Assembly: GCA_964353185.1 (NCBI GenBank) | Contig: CAYGUV010000010.1 | Coordinates: 1-59,255, forward strand | Reading direction: 5' to 3' | DNA: 59,255 bases | Source of the DNA: GCA-2708415 sp964353185 | Lineage (GTDB): Bacteria > Pseudomonadota > Alphaproteobacteria > Micavibrionales > Micavibrionaceae | Shown here: in pieces, positions 1-8,958 of the stretch | Numbering within the stretch: the stretch's first letter is position 1 | How the letters are laid out: every line of letters starts with the position of its first letter | Notes under the pieces: generated by a model | Databases searched by the model: none | Told to the model about the DNA's origin: nothing | The model's input: only the letters and a program-made list of their open reading frames with translations | Program-made: the position numbers and the translations under genes

Positions 1-88
1 CTCCTCCAACAGGGACGTCACCGACCCATATTTTACGGCTTTTACGGCGATCAATACTTCGCCACGGTCTGATGCTGTTATGATCCAT
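1..88 (-). CDS. ispG: 4-hydroxy-3-methylbut-2-enyl diphosphate synthase (IspG/GcpE), N-terminal 29 residues only
   Basis: Translating the minus strand from the ATG at 88-86 gives a start that reads MDHNSIRP and continues RRKSRKIWVGDVPVGG. This matches the conserved N-terminus of alphaproteobacterial IspG (RRKSRQI.VG.VPVGG). The enzyme makes HMBPP in the MEP isoprenoid pathway with a [4Fe-4S] cluster. The reading frame leaves the window at base 1. An in-frame TAA lies three codons before the ATG, so this start is well supported. In alphaproteobacteria ispG normally follows rodZ directly; here an opposing orphan gene (171-995) separates the two. The call rests on a short stretch of sequence. 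Confidence 0.85.
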   Translation of the reverse strand, partial: MDHNSIRPWRSIDRRKSRKIWVGDVPVGG

Positions 89-136
89 GGAAGTGTTTTA
101 GCGTGTTTTATGTTGCAAATCCAACAAATTTAATAA

Positions 137-165
137 TTGACATAATTACTTTTCATGTTAAATTT
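137..165 (+). promoter_or_regulatory. TTGACA promoter for the 171-995 orphan
   Basis: A perfect -35 TTGACA lies at 137-142, within the 10-mer TTGACATAAT that recurs before two other orphans. A weak AT-rich -10 (TAAATT or AAATTT) follows at 159-165. The ATG at 171 is only 28 nt after the -35 and has no Shine-Dalgarno, so the transcript would be nearly leaderless. Confidence 0.5.
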
Positions 166-170
166 CACCG

Positions 171-995
171 ATGATTGAGCTAGTTAATAAAAAACCAATT
201 CCTACGCGAGAGGAAGAATTATTGCTAGCAGCTTTTGCTGCTGTTACCAATAATTTTCAAAGAGATAAGTTTACGCCTGAGCATGTTCATTGTTTTGACC
301 GAGCTCCAGATACAGATATAAGGCTAAATGGTCAAACAGGGTTTGTTAGGCATTTTGACGTCAATAAATACATGCTTGATTTTCTGCTTACTTTAAAGAG
401 AGGTAAGGATATAAAAATACTAGATGCTCCCACATCAATAGGATGCGCAATATATGGTTTGGCGGCGCAATCTATTTCTTATGATTTTAACAGTGTTACT
501 ATAACCGGTTTTGATTATTCTGAGAGGTTTTCCGAACTGGCATTATTGGGAAAATACCCCAGTATAATGACACGTTTACTTTGGCACAAACACATAGAGA
601 TGATTTTTGATGAGTATGAAACGCGAAGAGATTTTGAGAAATCTCATGTTTTTGCAAAAGTGAAACCAATAATTCGTGAGCGTGTAGATCTTTTACCACC
701 TCAAAAAATCCAAGATTATGATATGGCAGGGGATTATGATGCTGTGGTTTTGAATAATTTATTCCAATATATAAGTGATGAAGATGCTCAAGAAACCCTT
801 ACAAAAGTGGTAGAAAGAGAACCTTCGGTAATTTACTTTACAAAAGATAAGCTCAAATCAATCCCAAGCTCATTGAGGGAAGCTTATGTTTCTATTGAGG
901 ATTTACCCGAAGCCGGTGGAGATGAAATGGATTATAGGAATAAGATTTCTATGGATTATGGGTTTTGGATGAACTCAAGCCATTTTAATTTGTAG
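171..995 (+). CDS. Orphan protein resembling a class I SAM-dependent methyltransferase
   Basis: The 274-aa protein is not recognised at family level. Its central part has the layout of a Rossmann methyltransferase: a beta1-like segment KILDAPTSIGCAIYGLAA near residues 82-99, an acidic beta2 segment VTITGFDYSERF near 108-119, and a beta4-like segment DYDAVVLNNLFQYIS near 190-204 followed by a helix. The glycine-rich motif I is degenerate (DAPTSIG instead of D.G.G.G), so SAM binding is an inference. No signal peptide or membrane segment is visible. The gene runs against both neighbours, overlaps the 3' end of rodZ by 11 bp and splits the usual rodZ-ispG pair. A later insertion with its own promoter is likely. 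Confidence 0.6.
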   Translation: MIELVNKKPIPTREEELLLAAFAAVTNNFQRDKFTPEHVHCFDRAPDTDIRLNGQTGFVRHFDVNKYMLDFLLTLKRGKDIKILDAPTSIGCAIYGLAAQSISYDFNSVTITGFDYSERFSELALLGKYPSIMTRLLWHKHIEMIFDEYETRRDFEKSHVFAKVKPIIRERVDLLPPQKIQDYDMAGDYDAVVLNNLFQYISDEDAQETLTKVVEREPSVIYFTKDKLKSIPSSLREAYVSIEDLPEAGGDEMDYRNKISMDYGFWMNSSHFNL

Positions 996-1812
996 TTAAA
1001 TCTCTTAACTTTCCTGCATCTAATTTAACGCCGCGCTTCACTTCCGCGCCTACTCCTAATGGCCCGACTTTCTTGCCCTTAATAAACACCGTGATGCCGC
1101 CTGCGTTTCCTGTGGCAAGGATAAGGTCATTTTGATCTTTGGGGACGATATATTTATCCCCTGGTTTTAAAACCTCACTAATTAGACGCTTGCCGCTAGT
1201 ATCTTTGATTTCAATCCATGTGTCTTGAGTGATAACCAATTCCATTTCAGGCTGCGCCGCGGCCAATAATTTTTCATCATTTGCTATGATTTGTTCGATT
1301 GATTGTGGCGCTGGGGGCACCAAATTGCTTTTTTTCAAACTTTCGGGAACGGGGGGGATAACCTCAATATAGCGTGAGGGCGTATAGGTCATGGAAAGAT
1401 ATGCAATCAAAGCAATAATCAAGAATAAGCATGCAGATATTATATAAATGTTTGGTGTCTGTGTTTCGTGAACGGCAACTTTGAATTGTAATTCAGGACG
1501 GTTTTTCTTGCCTACAGATTGGGATTTAAACAAATGTACAATTTTATCACCATCTAACCCAAGATATTCTGAATAAGAACGAACAAAACCAATGGCGTAA
1601 ACGCGCCCTGGTAATAGGGATAAATCTTCGGATTCAATCGCCCTTAAATGCTCGGCACGTATGCGTAAGTTGACTTCAACTTGGTTGATGGATTGTCCAT
1701 AATGTTCGCGTGTGCGCTTTAAAATTTGGCCAACGCTTAAATCTTTATAATGATCTAAATCGATAGTGTCCGAAGTGTTTGGGATATTATCTATGTTGTC
1801 TGACTGACTCAT
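985..1812 (-). CDS. rodZ: RodZ-like cytoskeletal protein (HTH_25, one TM segment, DUF4115)
   Basis: The 275-aa protein has the three-part RodZ architecture. A helix-turn-helix of the HTH_25 type lies at about 25-92 (LSVGQILKRTREHYGQSINQ through AIGFVRSYSEYLGLDG). A single transmembrane helix covers 122-143. A periplasmic beta-rich DUF4115 domain lies at about 190-270. RodZ links MreB filaments to the cell-wall elongation machinery. The gene lies between lysC (upstream on the same strand) and ispG, a common alphaproteobacterial arrangement. The family assignment is firm; the exact morphogenetic role is inferred. Confidence 0.88.
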   Translation of the reverse strand: MSQSDNIDNIPNTSDTIDLDHYKDLSVGQILKRTREHYGQSINQVEVNLRIRAEHLRAIESEDLSLLPGRVYAIGFVRSYSEYLGLDGDKIVHLFKSQSVGKKNRPELQFKVAVHETQTPNIYIISACLFLIIALIAYLSMTYTPSRYIEVIPPVPESLKKSNLVPPAPQSIEQIIANDEKLLAAAQPEMELVITQDTWIEIKDTSGKRLISEVLKPGDKYIVPKDQNDLILATGNAGGITVFIKGKKVGPLGVGAEVKRGVKLDAGKLRDLTTN

Positions 1813-1852
1813 ACTTTAAATAATAAAGTAATTCGCGATGCCCGACAAAGTA

Positions 1853-3085
1853 TTATTCCGCATCTAACCCATAGGCGGTGTGAAGGGCACGTACCGCAAG
1901 CTCAAGATATTCTTTATCAATAATCACACTGATCTTTATTTCTGATGTTGAAATGATGTGAATATTAATGTTTTTGTCTGCTAATGTTTTAAACATTGTT
2001 TGTGCAACCCCCGCGTGGGAGACCATGCCAATGCCCACAACAGATATTTTTACGATATTTTTATCAGTAACAATGTTGGCATCAGATAATTTACTGTTTG
2101 ATTTGAGGCATTTTTCTGCTTTTTCTAATTCTTCTTCGGGAACGGTGAAGGTCAAATCAGTTACTTTGCCATCTTGCGATACGTTTTGGACAATCATATC
2201 AACATTCACGTCGCATTCTGATAAAGGGCCAAAGACCTGTGCAGCGATGCCTGGCGTATCTGGCACATCAAATAATGTTACTTTTGCTTCATTTTTTGCG
2301 TATGTGACGCCGTTTACAACTTGTTTTTCCATGATGTCTTCCTCTCTTGTTACCAATGTACCGGGCATTTCACTGCCGATTGCGTTATCAAAACTTGATA
2401 ACACTTGTACGGGTATATCGTGTTTATAAGCCATTTCAACAGATCGCGTTTGCAAAACCTTTGCCCCCAAAGACGCCATTTCAAGCATCTCTTCGTATGA
2501 TATTTTGTCAATTTTACGGGCTTTTTTTGTAATGCGCGGGTCTGTGGTATAAACGCCATCCACATCAGTGTAAATATCGCAGCGATCCGCCTTAAGCGCC
2601 GCCGCAAGTGCCACAGCCGTTGTATCGCTTCCGCCGCGCCCTAATGTTGCGATGCGCTCATTGTCTGTTACGCCCTGAAAACCGGCTAAAACAGCAACTC
2701 TTTGACCTTCCATACTTTGGATCATTTTCTCAGCTGAAATGCTTTCTATACGGGCTTTGGAATGAGAGTCGCTGCATAAAATAGGCACTTGCCACCCCAT
2801 CCAAGAGCGCGCATGAATGCCTAACTTACGAAGGGCCATGGCCATTAGGCCCGCGGTTACTTGCTCCCCACTAGAGACGACAACATCATATTCACGTTTA
2901 TCATGATCAGAGGATATGGCGTCACAATAAGAAACTAATTGGTTTGTTACGCCAGACATAGCCGAAACGATAACGGCGACTTCGTTACCAAGGCGAACCT
3001 CACGGGCGACTTTTTCTGCGGCATTTTGGATTTTATCCGTATCCGCAACCGAGGTTCCACCAAATTTTAAAACTATACGTGCCAT
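1853..3085 (-). CDS. lysC: Aspartokinase
   Basis: This 410-aa enzyme phosphorylates aspartate, the first step to lysine, threonine, methionine and diaminopimelate. The amino-acid kinase motif KFGGTSV is at residues 7-13, SSGEQVTAGL at 71-80 and the substrate loop GRGGSDTTA at 149-157. Two ACT domains occupy roughly 265-410 and would bind amino-acid effectors. The length is typical of the monofunctional, feedback-regulated class. It starts at an ATG at 3085-3083 and is transcribed divergently from prmC with 88 bp between them. Its 3' neighbour on the same strand is rodZ, 40 bp away, so cotranscription is possible. Confidence 0.95.
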   Translation of the reverse strand: MARIVLKFGGTSVADTDKIQNAAEKVAREVRLGNEVAVIVSAMSGVTNQLVSYCDAISSDHDKREYDVVVSSGEQVTAGLMAMALRKLGIHARSWMGWQVPILCSDSHSKARIESISAEKMIQSMEGQRVAVLAGFQGVTDNERIATLGRGGSDTTAVALAAALKADRCDIYTDVDGVYTTDPRITKKARKIDKISYEEMLEMASLGAKVLQTRSVEMAYKHDIPVQVLSSFDNAIGSEMPGTLVTREEDIMEKQVVNGVTYAKNEAKVTLFDVPDTPGIAAQVFGPLSECDVNVDMIVQNVSQDGKVTDLTFTVPEEELEKAEKCLKSNSKLSDANIVTDKNIVKISVVGIGMVSHAGVAQTMFKTLADKNINIHIISTSEIKISVIIDKEYLELAVRALHTAYGLDAE

Positions 3086-3173
3086 GTTTTTACTTTAATG
3101 CTTAAATTACTCAGGCTTTATATCGTGAAAATGATGTTTTTCAAATAATAAATGTCTGAAAAATATAGGATTT

Positions 3174-4055
3174 ATGATAAAAAGTGCTATGTCATCACTT
3201 CAAGCAACTTTTTTATCTGTAAAACAAGCGTTTCAAGAAAGAAATATTAAGAATGCTTCGTTAGAGGCGCGCAGGCTTATAAGTCATATCGCAGGATTAG
3301 AGGAAGATGTATTTATAACGCATCCTGATACGGAAATAGCCGAAGACATACAACAAAAACTTATGACAGCCGTTAAACGGCGTATTTCAGGGGAACCTAT
3401 ATCAAAAATTATAGGCTCCCAACAATTTTGGGGGCTGGAGTTTAAAGTCACTCAAGATACATTAGACCCTAGGAGTGATACAGAAACGCTTATTGAGGCG
3501 GTTTTGGATTACGCGGGTAAAAATAACTTAGTCAATAAGCCGCTAAAGATCTTAGATTTAGGAACAGGGACTGGGTGCATTCTTATTAGTCTCTTGAATG
3601 AGCTGCCTCACGCATATGGTGTTGGCGTTGATTATAGTTTTAAGGCGGCGCAGGTGGCCCTAGAGAATACTGCGGCACATAATTTAAATCATCGTATGGG
3701 CATTATAAATGCGGATTGGGTGACAGCGCTTGATATTGGGCAATTTGATATTATTGTATCAAATCCACCTTATATTCGCGACGACGTGATTCTAGGGTTA
3801 TCCAATGAAGTACAGAATCATGACCCCATTTTAGCGCTTTCTGGAGGTCAAAATGGTCTAAATGCCTATAAAAAAATAATTCATTCATTAAAAAATGAAA
3901 AAAACTTAAAGGCGCGTATCTTTTTTGAAATAGGATTCGATCAGGAAAACGACCTTGTACGACTCGTGGACGAATCTAACCTTATGGTCTGCGACTCGAA
4001 AAAGGATTTATCAGGAAACCCAAGGGTTGTAGAAATTTGCTGTGGGGATAAGTGA
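3174..4055 (+). CDS. prmC: Peptide chain release factor N5-glutamine methyltransferase PrmC
   Basis: PrmC methylates the GGQ glutamine of RF1 and RF2. The 293-aa protein has an N-terminal helical domain, the family-specific stretch SKIIGSQQFWGLEFKV at 77-92, SAM motif I ILDLGTGTGC at 126-135 and the catalytic NPPY at 197-200. The usual TLIPRPDTE element reads TLDPRSDTE here. A second in-frame ATG five codons downstream (3189) is an alternative start. prfA, usually just upstream in alphaproteobacteria, is not in the window, but the following genes (DUF4167, clpB) keep the usual order. Confidence 0.93.
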   Translation: MIKSAMSSLQATFLSVKQAFQERNIKNASLEARRLISHIAGLEEDVFITHPDTEIAEDIQQKLMTAVKRRISGEPISKIIGSQQFWGLEFKVTQDTLDPRSDTETLIEAVLDYAGKNNLVNKPLKILDLGTGTGCILISLLNELPHAYGVGVDYSFKAAQVALENTAAHNLNHRMGIINADWVTALDIGQFDIIVSNPPYIRDDVILGLSNEVQNHDPILALSGGQNGLNAYKKIIHSLKNEKNLKARIFFEIGFDQENDLVRLVDESNLMVCDSKKDLSGNPRVVEICCGDK

Positions 4056-4289
4056 ATTTTTATTCGTTGCATGGTTGATTGCTTTGCCAAATCAGCTGTA
4101 TTTTAATTTTTATCAGATAAAACATGGCAAATTCACAAAGTAGACAAATTTGACTTTATGAAGGCGCGGTAGAAATATTTGGCAGCTGTACGCAAATCAC
4201 GTATAGTTGTACGTGTGGATGATTCGGTGCATAAGTCGAAAGATTCCGTAAAACTAATAAAGGTCTAAAAAAGAGAGAATAGGTTTATT

Positions 4290-4715
4290 ATGAGGCACAA
4301 TACATCAAACAGAAGGTCACGCGGACGAAACAACAGAGGCGGTAAACCCCAAGGGAACAATCGTGCGAAAGTCTTTGACAGCAACGGTCCTGAGGTGCGT
4401 ATTCGTGGGACAGCATTCCAAATATGTGAAAAATATGATACATTAGCCAAGGATGCGCGCTCAAGCGGAGACATTGTATTGGCTGAGAGCTATATGCAGC
4501 ATGCAGAGCATTATCAGCGTATGATCGTTGAGTGGGAAGAGCAGGCAGAAGCGCAAAACCAAGATAAACAACATAACAACCAATCAAACCAAAAGACGTA
4601 CAATAAGCAAAAAGAAAATACAGGAAATGATGATTTATCATTACCAAACAGTATCTTAGGTGACGAAGTTAAACTAAAATCTGAATCTACCGATAAGGTT
4701 CTTGAAAGCGCTTAA
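4290..4715 (+). CDS. DUF4167 domain protein
   Basis: The 141-aa basic N-terminus (MRHNTSNRRSRGRNNRGG) followed by VRIRGTAFQICEKYDTLA and a helix ending in HAEHYQRMI is the DUF4167 signature, found almost only in alphaproteobacteria next to prmC. The Arg/Gly/Asn-rich start suggests nucleic-acid binding, but the function is unknown. After residue 80 the protein becomes a low-complexity Gln/Asn/Lys-rich tail, which is short for the family. Ahead of it, 4056-4289 (234 bp) holds no gene. A rho-independent terminator follows at 4744-4767, separating it from clpB. Confidence 0.88.
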   Translation: MRHNTSNRRSRGRNNRGGKPQGNNRAKVFDSNGPEVRIRGTAFQICEKYDTLAKDARSSGDIVLAESYMQHAEHYQRMIVEWEEQAEAQNQDKQHNNQSNQKTYNKQKENTGNDDLSLPNSILGDEVKLKSESTDKVLESA

Positions 4716-4743
4716 AGTTACAGCTTATTTTCTCAATCAATTT

Positions 4744-4767
4744 AAGGCGGGTTTTCCCGCCTTTTTT
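4744..4767 (+). terminator. Rho-independent terminator after the DUF4167 gene
   Basis: Inverted repeat GGCGGG / CCCGCC (4746-4751, 4756-4761) with a TTTT loop and a run of six T at 4762-4767. Confidence 0.88.
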
Positions 4768-4848
4768 GATTTTTGTTAAGAACTTGCGGAACATTTTACG
4801 TTATAATACCTTATTTAAAAGAAACATTTTATTTAAAGAGATGAAATC

Positions 4849-7458
4849 ATGGACTTTGATAAATTTACCGAAAAATCACGAACTTTTTTACAGCAGGCGC
4901 AAACGCTAGCGGCGCGTTCTAATCATCAATCGTTAGAGCCTGAGCATCTATTAAAGGTCATGATGGATGACGATGATGCCATTATTGCCCATCTTGTTAA
5001 TGAGGCAGGCGGGAAAGAGCCAAAGCTTAGAAGTGATTTAAATTCATCAATTGCAAAATTTCCTTCTGTTACAGGCTCGGGTGCGGGGCAGCTTCGTATT
5101 TCAAGTGATTTGTCAAAAATACTTGATAACGCATTGAATTTAGCAGAAAAATCAGGTGATAAGTTTGTTACTGCTGAACGGATTTTACAGGCAATGAGTA
5201 TGGCAAAAACCTCTGATGTTGCAGGTATATTAGAAAGTGCGAACGTACAGCCTGACGCGTTAAATAAAGCCGTCAATAATATGCGCAAAGGGCGCACCGC
5301 TGATACAGCCAATGCGGAAGACAATTTTGAGGCATTGAAGAAATATGCGCGTGATTTAACCGAAGCGGCGCGAAAAGGGAAATTAGACCCAATCATTGGT
5401 CGGGATGAGGAAATTCGCCGTACAATACAAATTCTATCACGCAGAACGAAAAACAACCCCGTTCTTATTGGGGAGCCTGGGGTTGGTAAGACTGCCATTG
5501 TAGAGGGCTTAGCCCTTCGGATTGTGAATGGTGATGTCCCTGAAAGCCTTAAAAACAAACGTTTAATGTCATTAGATTTAGGATCACTTGTCGCAGGAGC
5601 AAAATTCCGTGGGGAGTTTGAGGAGCGGTTGAAAGCCGTTCTAGAAGAAGTGACGAGCGCAGAAGGGCAAATAATACTGTTTTTAGATGAGCTTCACACC
5701 CTTGTCGGCGCAGGTAAGGCCGAGGGCTCAATGGATGCATCAAACATGCTTAAACCCGCACTAGCAAGAGGGGAGCTGCATATGGTTGGGGCGACAACAT
5801 TAGAAGAATATCGTAAACATATTGAAAAAGATGCGGCCCTAGCACGACGTTTTCAAACTATTTTTACGGCGGAGCCAACGGTGGAAGATACGGTTTCCAT
5901 TCTTCGTGGATTAAAAGAAAAATATGAAGTCCACCATGGTGTACGTATTACAGATAGCGCGATTGTAAGCGCGGCCACACTATCAAATCGCTATATTACC
6001 GATCGATTTTTACCAGATAAGGCTATTGATCTGATTGATGAGGCGTCATCGCGTCTAAGAATGCAAGTGGATAGCAAGCCAGAAGCGATTGATGAGTTGG
6101 ACCGCCGTATTGTGCAGTTAAAGATTGAGCGTGAAGCGTTATCGAAGGAAAAAGATAAGGCCTCCAAAGAAAGGCTCAAAGACCTAGATACAGAATTAAA
6201 GGATTTAGAAAAGAGATCATCAGATTTAACTGAAAAATGGATGTCTGAAAAAGAAAAGCTTAATGCAGGCCAAAAAGTCACAGAACAATTAGATCGTGCC
6301 CGCATTGAATTAGAACAAGCAGAGCGTGATAGTGATTGGACCAGAGCGAGTGAGCTTAAGTACAGTCAAATTCCAGAATTGGAAGAATTGTTAGAAAAAG
6401 CGTCAAAAGTGACTGCCGATCATATGATTGATGAGGAAGTAACTGAAGACGATATTGCACATGTTGTGAGCAAATGGACAGGTATACCCGTGGATAAAAT
6501 GCTACAAGGGGAGCGTGACAAACTGCTTCAGATGGAAGAAAAGCTGGAACAGCGCGTTGTAGGGCAAAGCCAAGCAGTTGTGGCGGTTTCAAATGCTGTA
6601 CGCCGTGCACGGGCAGGGCTTCAATCACCTAATCGTCCAATTGGATCGTTCTTATTTTTGGGGCCAACAGGTGTTGGTAAAACTGAGTTAACGAAAGCAT
6701 TGGCAGAATTTTTATTTGATGATGATTCCGCAATGGTTCGCATGGATATGTCCGAATATATGGAGAAGCACTCTGTCGCACGCCTTATTGGGGCACCACC
6801 GGGATATGTTGGTTATGAAGAAGGGGGTGCATTGACCGAAAGCGTGCGTCGTCGCCCCTATCAAGTTGTTTTGTTTGATGAAATTGAAAAGGCACACCCA
6901 GATGTCTTTAACGTTCTTTTGCAGGTTCTTGATGATGGTCGTTTGACAGATGGGCAAGGACGTACAGTTGATTTTAGCAATACTGTTCTCATCATGACCT
7001 CTAATCTTGGTGCCCAACATTTGGTTGAGCTCAAGGAAGGGGAGGATGTTGAAGTGGCAAGGGATTCAGTAATGGAAACCGTACGCGCCAATTTTAGACC
7101 AGAATTTTTGAACCGTCTTGACGAAATACTGCTTTTCTCTCGTTTAGGGCGGGAGCAAATGACAGGCATTGTTGAAATTCAGTTAATGGGCTTGCATAAA
7201 TTGTTGGCGGATCGCCGCATTACTATTGATATTGATGAAAAGGCCAAAAAATGGCTTGCGGATCAAGGGTATGACCCCATCTATGGGGCGCGTCCGTTAA
7301 AACGTGTTATTCAAACAGAACTTCAAAATAAACTAGCCGAAATGCTGTTACGTGGTGATATTGAAGATGGCTCTCACGTACAGGCCACTGAAAAATCAGG
7401 GGTATTAGAGTTTAAAATTCAAACACCGGCCAATAAAATTGATGCAAAGGCGGCATAG
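4849..7458 (+). CDS. clpB: ATP-dependent disaggregase ClpB
   Basis: ClpB is a hexameric AAA+ chaperone that extracts polypeptides from aggregates together with DnaK. The 869-aa protein has the full layout: Clp_N repeats at about 1-145, NBD1 with Walker A GEPGVGKT at 208-215 and Walker B ILFLDE at 276-281, the charged coiled-coil middle domain at about 410-525 that distinguishes ClpB from ClpA, and NBD2 with Walker A GPTGVGKT at 605-612 and Walker B VVLFDE at 673-678. A perfect TATAAT hexamer lies at 4802-4807, but no clear -35 or heat-shock promoter could be defined. The preceding terminator makes it a separate transcription unit. Confidence 0.97.
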   Translation: MDFDKFTEKSRTFLQQAQTLAARSNHQSLEPEHLLKVMMDDDDAIIAHLVNEAGGKEPKLRSDLNSSIAKFPSVTGSGAGQLRISSDLSKILDNALNLAEKSGDKFVTAERILQAMSMAKTSDVAGILESANVQPDALNKAVNNMRKGRTADTANAEDNFEALKKYARDLTEAARKGKLDPIIGRDEEIRRTIQILSRRTKNNPVLIGEPGVGKTAIVEGLALRIVNGDVPESLKNKRLMSLDLGSLVAGAKFRGEFEERLKAVLEEVTSAEGQIILFLDELHTLVGAGKAEGSMDASNMLKPALARGELHMVGATTLEEYRKHIEKDAALARRFQTIFTAEPTVEDTVSILRGLKEKYEVHHGVRITDSAIVSAATLSNRYITDRFLPDKAIDLIDEASSRLRMQVDSKPEAIDELDRRIVQLKIEREALSKEKDKASKERLKDLDTELKDLEKRSSDLTEKWMSEKEKLNAGQKVTEQLDRARIELEQAERDSDWTRASELKYSQIPELEELLEKASKVTADHMIDEEVTEDDIAHVVSKWTGIPVDKMLQGERDKLLQMEEKLEQRVVGQSQAVVAVSNAVRRARAGLQSPNRPIGSFLFLGPTGVGKTELTKALAEFLFDDDSAMVRMDMSEYMEKHSVARLIGAPPGYVGYEEGGALTESVRRRPYQVVLFDEIEKAHPDVFNVLLQVLDDGRLTDGQGRTVDFSNTVLIMTSNLGAQHLVELKEGEDVEVARDSVMETVRANFRPEFLNRLDEILLFSRLGREQMTGIVEIQLMGLHKLLADRRITIDIDEKAKKWLADQGYDPIYGARPLKRVIQTELQNKLAEMLLRGDIEDGSHVQATEKSGVLEFKIQTPANKIDAKAA

Positions 7459-7574
7459 GCGTAAATGGTTATGATTTGAACTTGTTTTGAGTGTTTGATA
7501 GACAGATTCGCTTTCTTCACGTATCTTTGTACTGTCATATTCTCATTCCTTTTCTTTCTATAGAGGCTCAATCT

Positions 7575-8192
7575 ATGTTTAAAAATATCATATTATCCCT
7601 TTTTGTATTGCTTTTGGCCGCATGTGGAACGTTGGCCTCTGGGCAGACACAGGCCATTACTATTGAAACGCCTGGCGCACAAAACGCGCAATGTATTATT
7701 AATAATGGGGGGAATAAATATGATACCTACACAGGGCAAACCATTAATATTCGTCGCTCAAATAATGAATTAGTCGTAAATTGTAAAGCGGCCGGTAATC
7801 GTGAAAAAACAGTTTACGTTAAAAGAGAAGCTAATGAATGGACATATTGGAATGTTGCGAATGGTTTTGTGCCAGGGGCGGCCTATGATGTTTTATCTGG
7901 CGGCGCATTTCAATACCCTGATATAGTTGTTGTAAGTTTTGTCGGGGAACCATTGAAATCATATGATCTTCCCAATTATGCAACAAGTGAGTTAAAAGAA
8001 AATCATCAGTATAATAATGGTGAACATATGGGTGCGACGGTTGTTGAAACGCCTGCTGATGAACGTTTTTCGACTTTGCCTATGAAAGAAAATGTATTTA
8101 AAGACAATAGTTTTGATCAGGGAATGGGAGATGCGGTATATCCACGATCAAATTCGGTTGTACCGTATGATCCCGCCGAAGAAACAAAGTAA
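7575..8192 (+). CDS. Putative lipoprotein
   Basis: The start at 7575 is chosen because AGAGG lies at 7562-7566 and the protein then begins with a clean lipoprotein signal (MFKNIILSLFVLLLAACG). The lipobox LAAC puts the lipidated cysteine at residue 17. The mature part of about 190 residues begins GTLASGQTQAITIETPGAQ. Its first half resembles the beta-sandwich lipoproteins whose bodies carry a PEGA-like region, including conserved YVKREANEWTYWN. The C-terminal third is Asn/Glu-rich and probably flexible. It is convergent with the NlpC/P60 gene, 4 bp apart. Function unknown. Confidence 0.75.
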   Translation: MFKNIILSLFVLLLAACGTLASGQTQAITIETPGAQNAQCIINNGGNKYDTYTGQTINIRRSNNELVVNCKAAGNREKTVYVKREANEWTYWNVANGFVPGAAYDVLSGGAFQYPDIVVVSFVGEPLKSYDLPNYATSELKENHQYNNGEHMGATVVETPADERFSTLPMKENVFKDNSFDQGMGDAVYPRSNSVVPYDPAEETK

Positions 8193-8196
8193 TAGA

Positions 8197-8955
8197 TTAA
8201 AGCCGTGCGATATAGGTAATGCCGTCTTTATAATCTTTTTCTAAAACGCTTAATGGTTCGATGATTGTTTTCATATGGCGAGCGGTGGCATTTAGGATGT
8301 GTTTATCATCAACCATTATGCCCACATGCCCTTTGAAATAAACAATGTCGTTTCGTTTTAAATCAGATTTTTCGACGGATTTGCCAATATTGTTAACTTG
8401 GTCTTTTGTGTCACGCGGTGGGCATTTGTGGCCTTGTTTCATCATTGATAATTGTACGAGCGCCGCACAATCAATACCTAGACAGGTTCTACCGCCAAAT
8501 AAATAGGGCGTGTTTAAGAAAAAACTGCCTATTTCTGCTAACTCTCTTGCCGATGATAAGGTATCAATTTTTTGTACGTGTTTTTTATAAATCCAAAGAC
8601 CATCATGTGTTTGGAAAAAGTCATCATTGTCACTTTGTACACAAGAGATACGAGCCATGAAGGGAACGTTTGCTTCTGGACGTGATTTAAAATGTGGCTC
8701 AGGATATAAATGCGCAGATAAAACGGTTACAATATGGCTGCCTTGGGGGACATCTAATGCCAGATTGACTCGTTCTACATATCCTTTGTAGCCATCAGTT
8801 GCATTATATCCTTTTACGTAGGCACCATGTTCTTTTTCTACGACAAATTCTTCACCAAAAAGAATTTGGGAGTCGTTATTGCTAATAATATTTGGCTCTT
8901 TAGGATTTCCTAGTATATCAGCGGAAAAATTTATGCATGTAAGACGTTTATCCAT
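8197..8955 (-). CDS. NlpC/P60 (C40) family peptidoglycan endopeptidase with SH3-like region
   Basis: The 252-aa protein combines two SH3b-like segments (about 30-130) with a C-terminal NlpC/P60 domain. The catalytic cysteine is C163 in CLGIDCAALVQ and the histidine is H210 in GHVGIMVDD. The segment TPYLFGGRT at 149-157 is the usual lead-in to the active site. No signal peptide is seen, as in other alphaproteobacterial members of this dipeptidase group that act on imported muropeptides. It starts 3 bp after the M17 aminopeptidase stop, and this pairing is common in the class. A joint role in degrading cell-wall peptides is inferred. Confidence 0.88.
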   Translation of the reverse strand: MDKRLTCINFSADILGNPKEPNIISNNDSQILFGEEFVVEKEHGAYVKGYNATDGYKGYVERVNLALDVPQGSHIVTVLSAHLYPEPHFKSRPEANVPFMARISCVQSDNDDFFQTHDGLWIYKKHVQKIDTLSSARELAEIGSFFLNTPYLFGGRTCLGIDCAALVQLSMMKQGHKCPPRDTKDQVNNIGKSVEKSDLKRNDIVYFKGHVGIMVDDKHILNATARHMKTIIEPLSVLEKDYKDGITYIARL

Positions 8956-8958
8956 GAT

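Noticed and set aside
4783..4807. Possible heat-shock promoter before clpB (CTTGCGG plus TATAAT)
   Set aside because: The spacing between the elements is only about 12 bp and no CCCCAT or CTTATNT element follows at a workable distance.
4926..5558. Long antisense frame inside clpB (210 codons on the minus strand)
   Set aside because: Shadow of the ClpB frame; Ser/Ala-rich product without own signals. The same holds for other antisense frames in gatA, suf and pnp.
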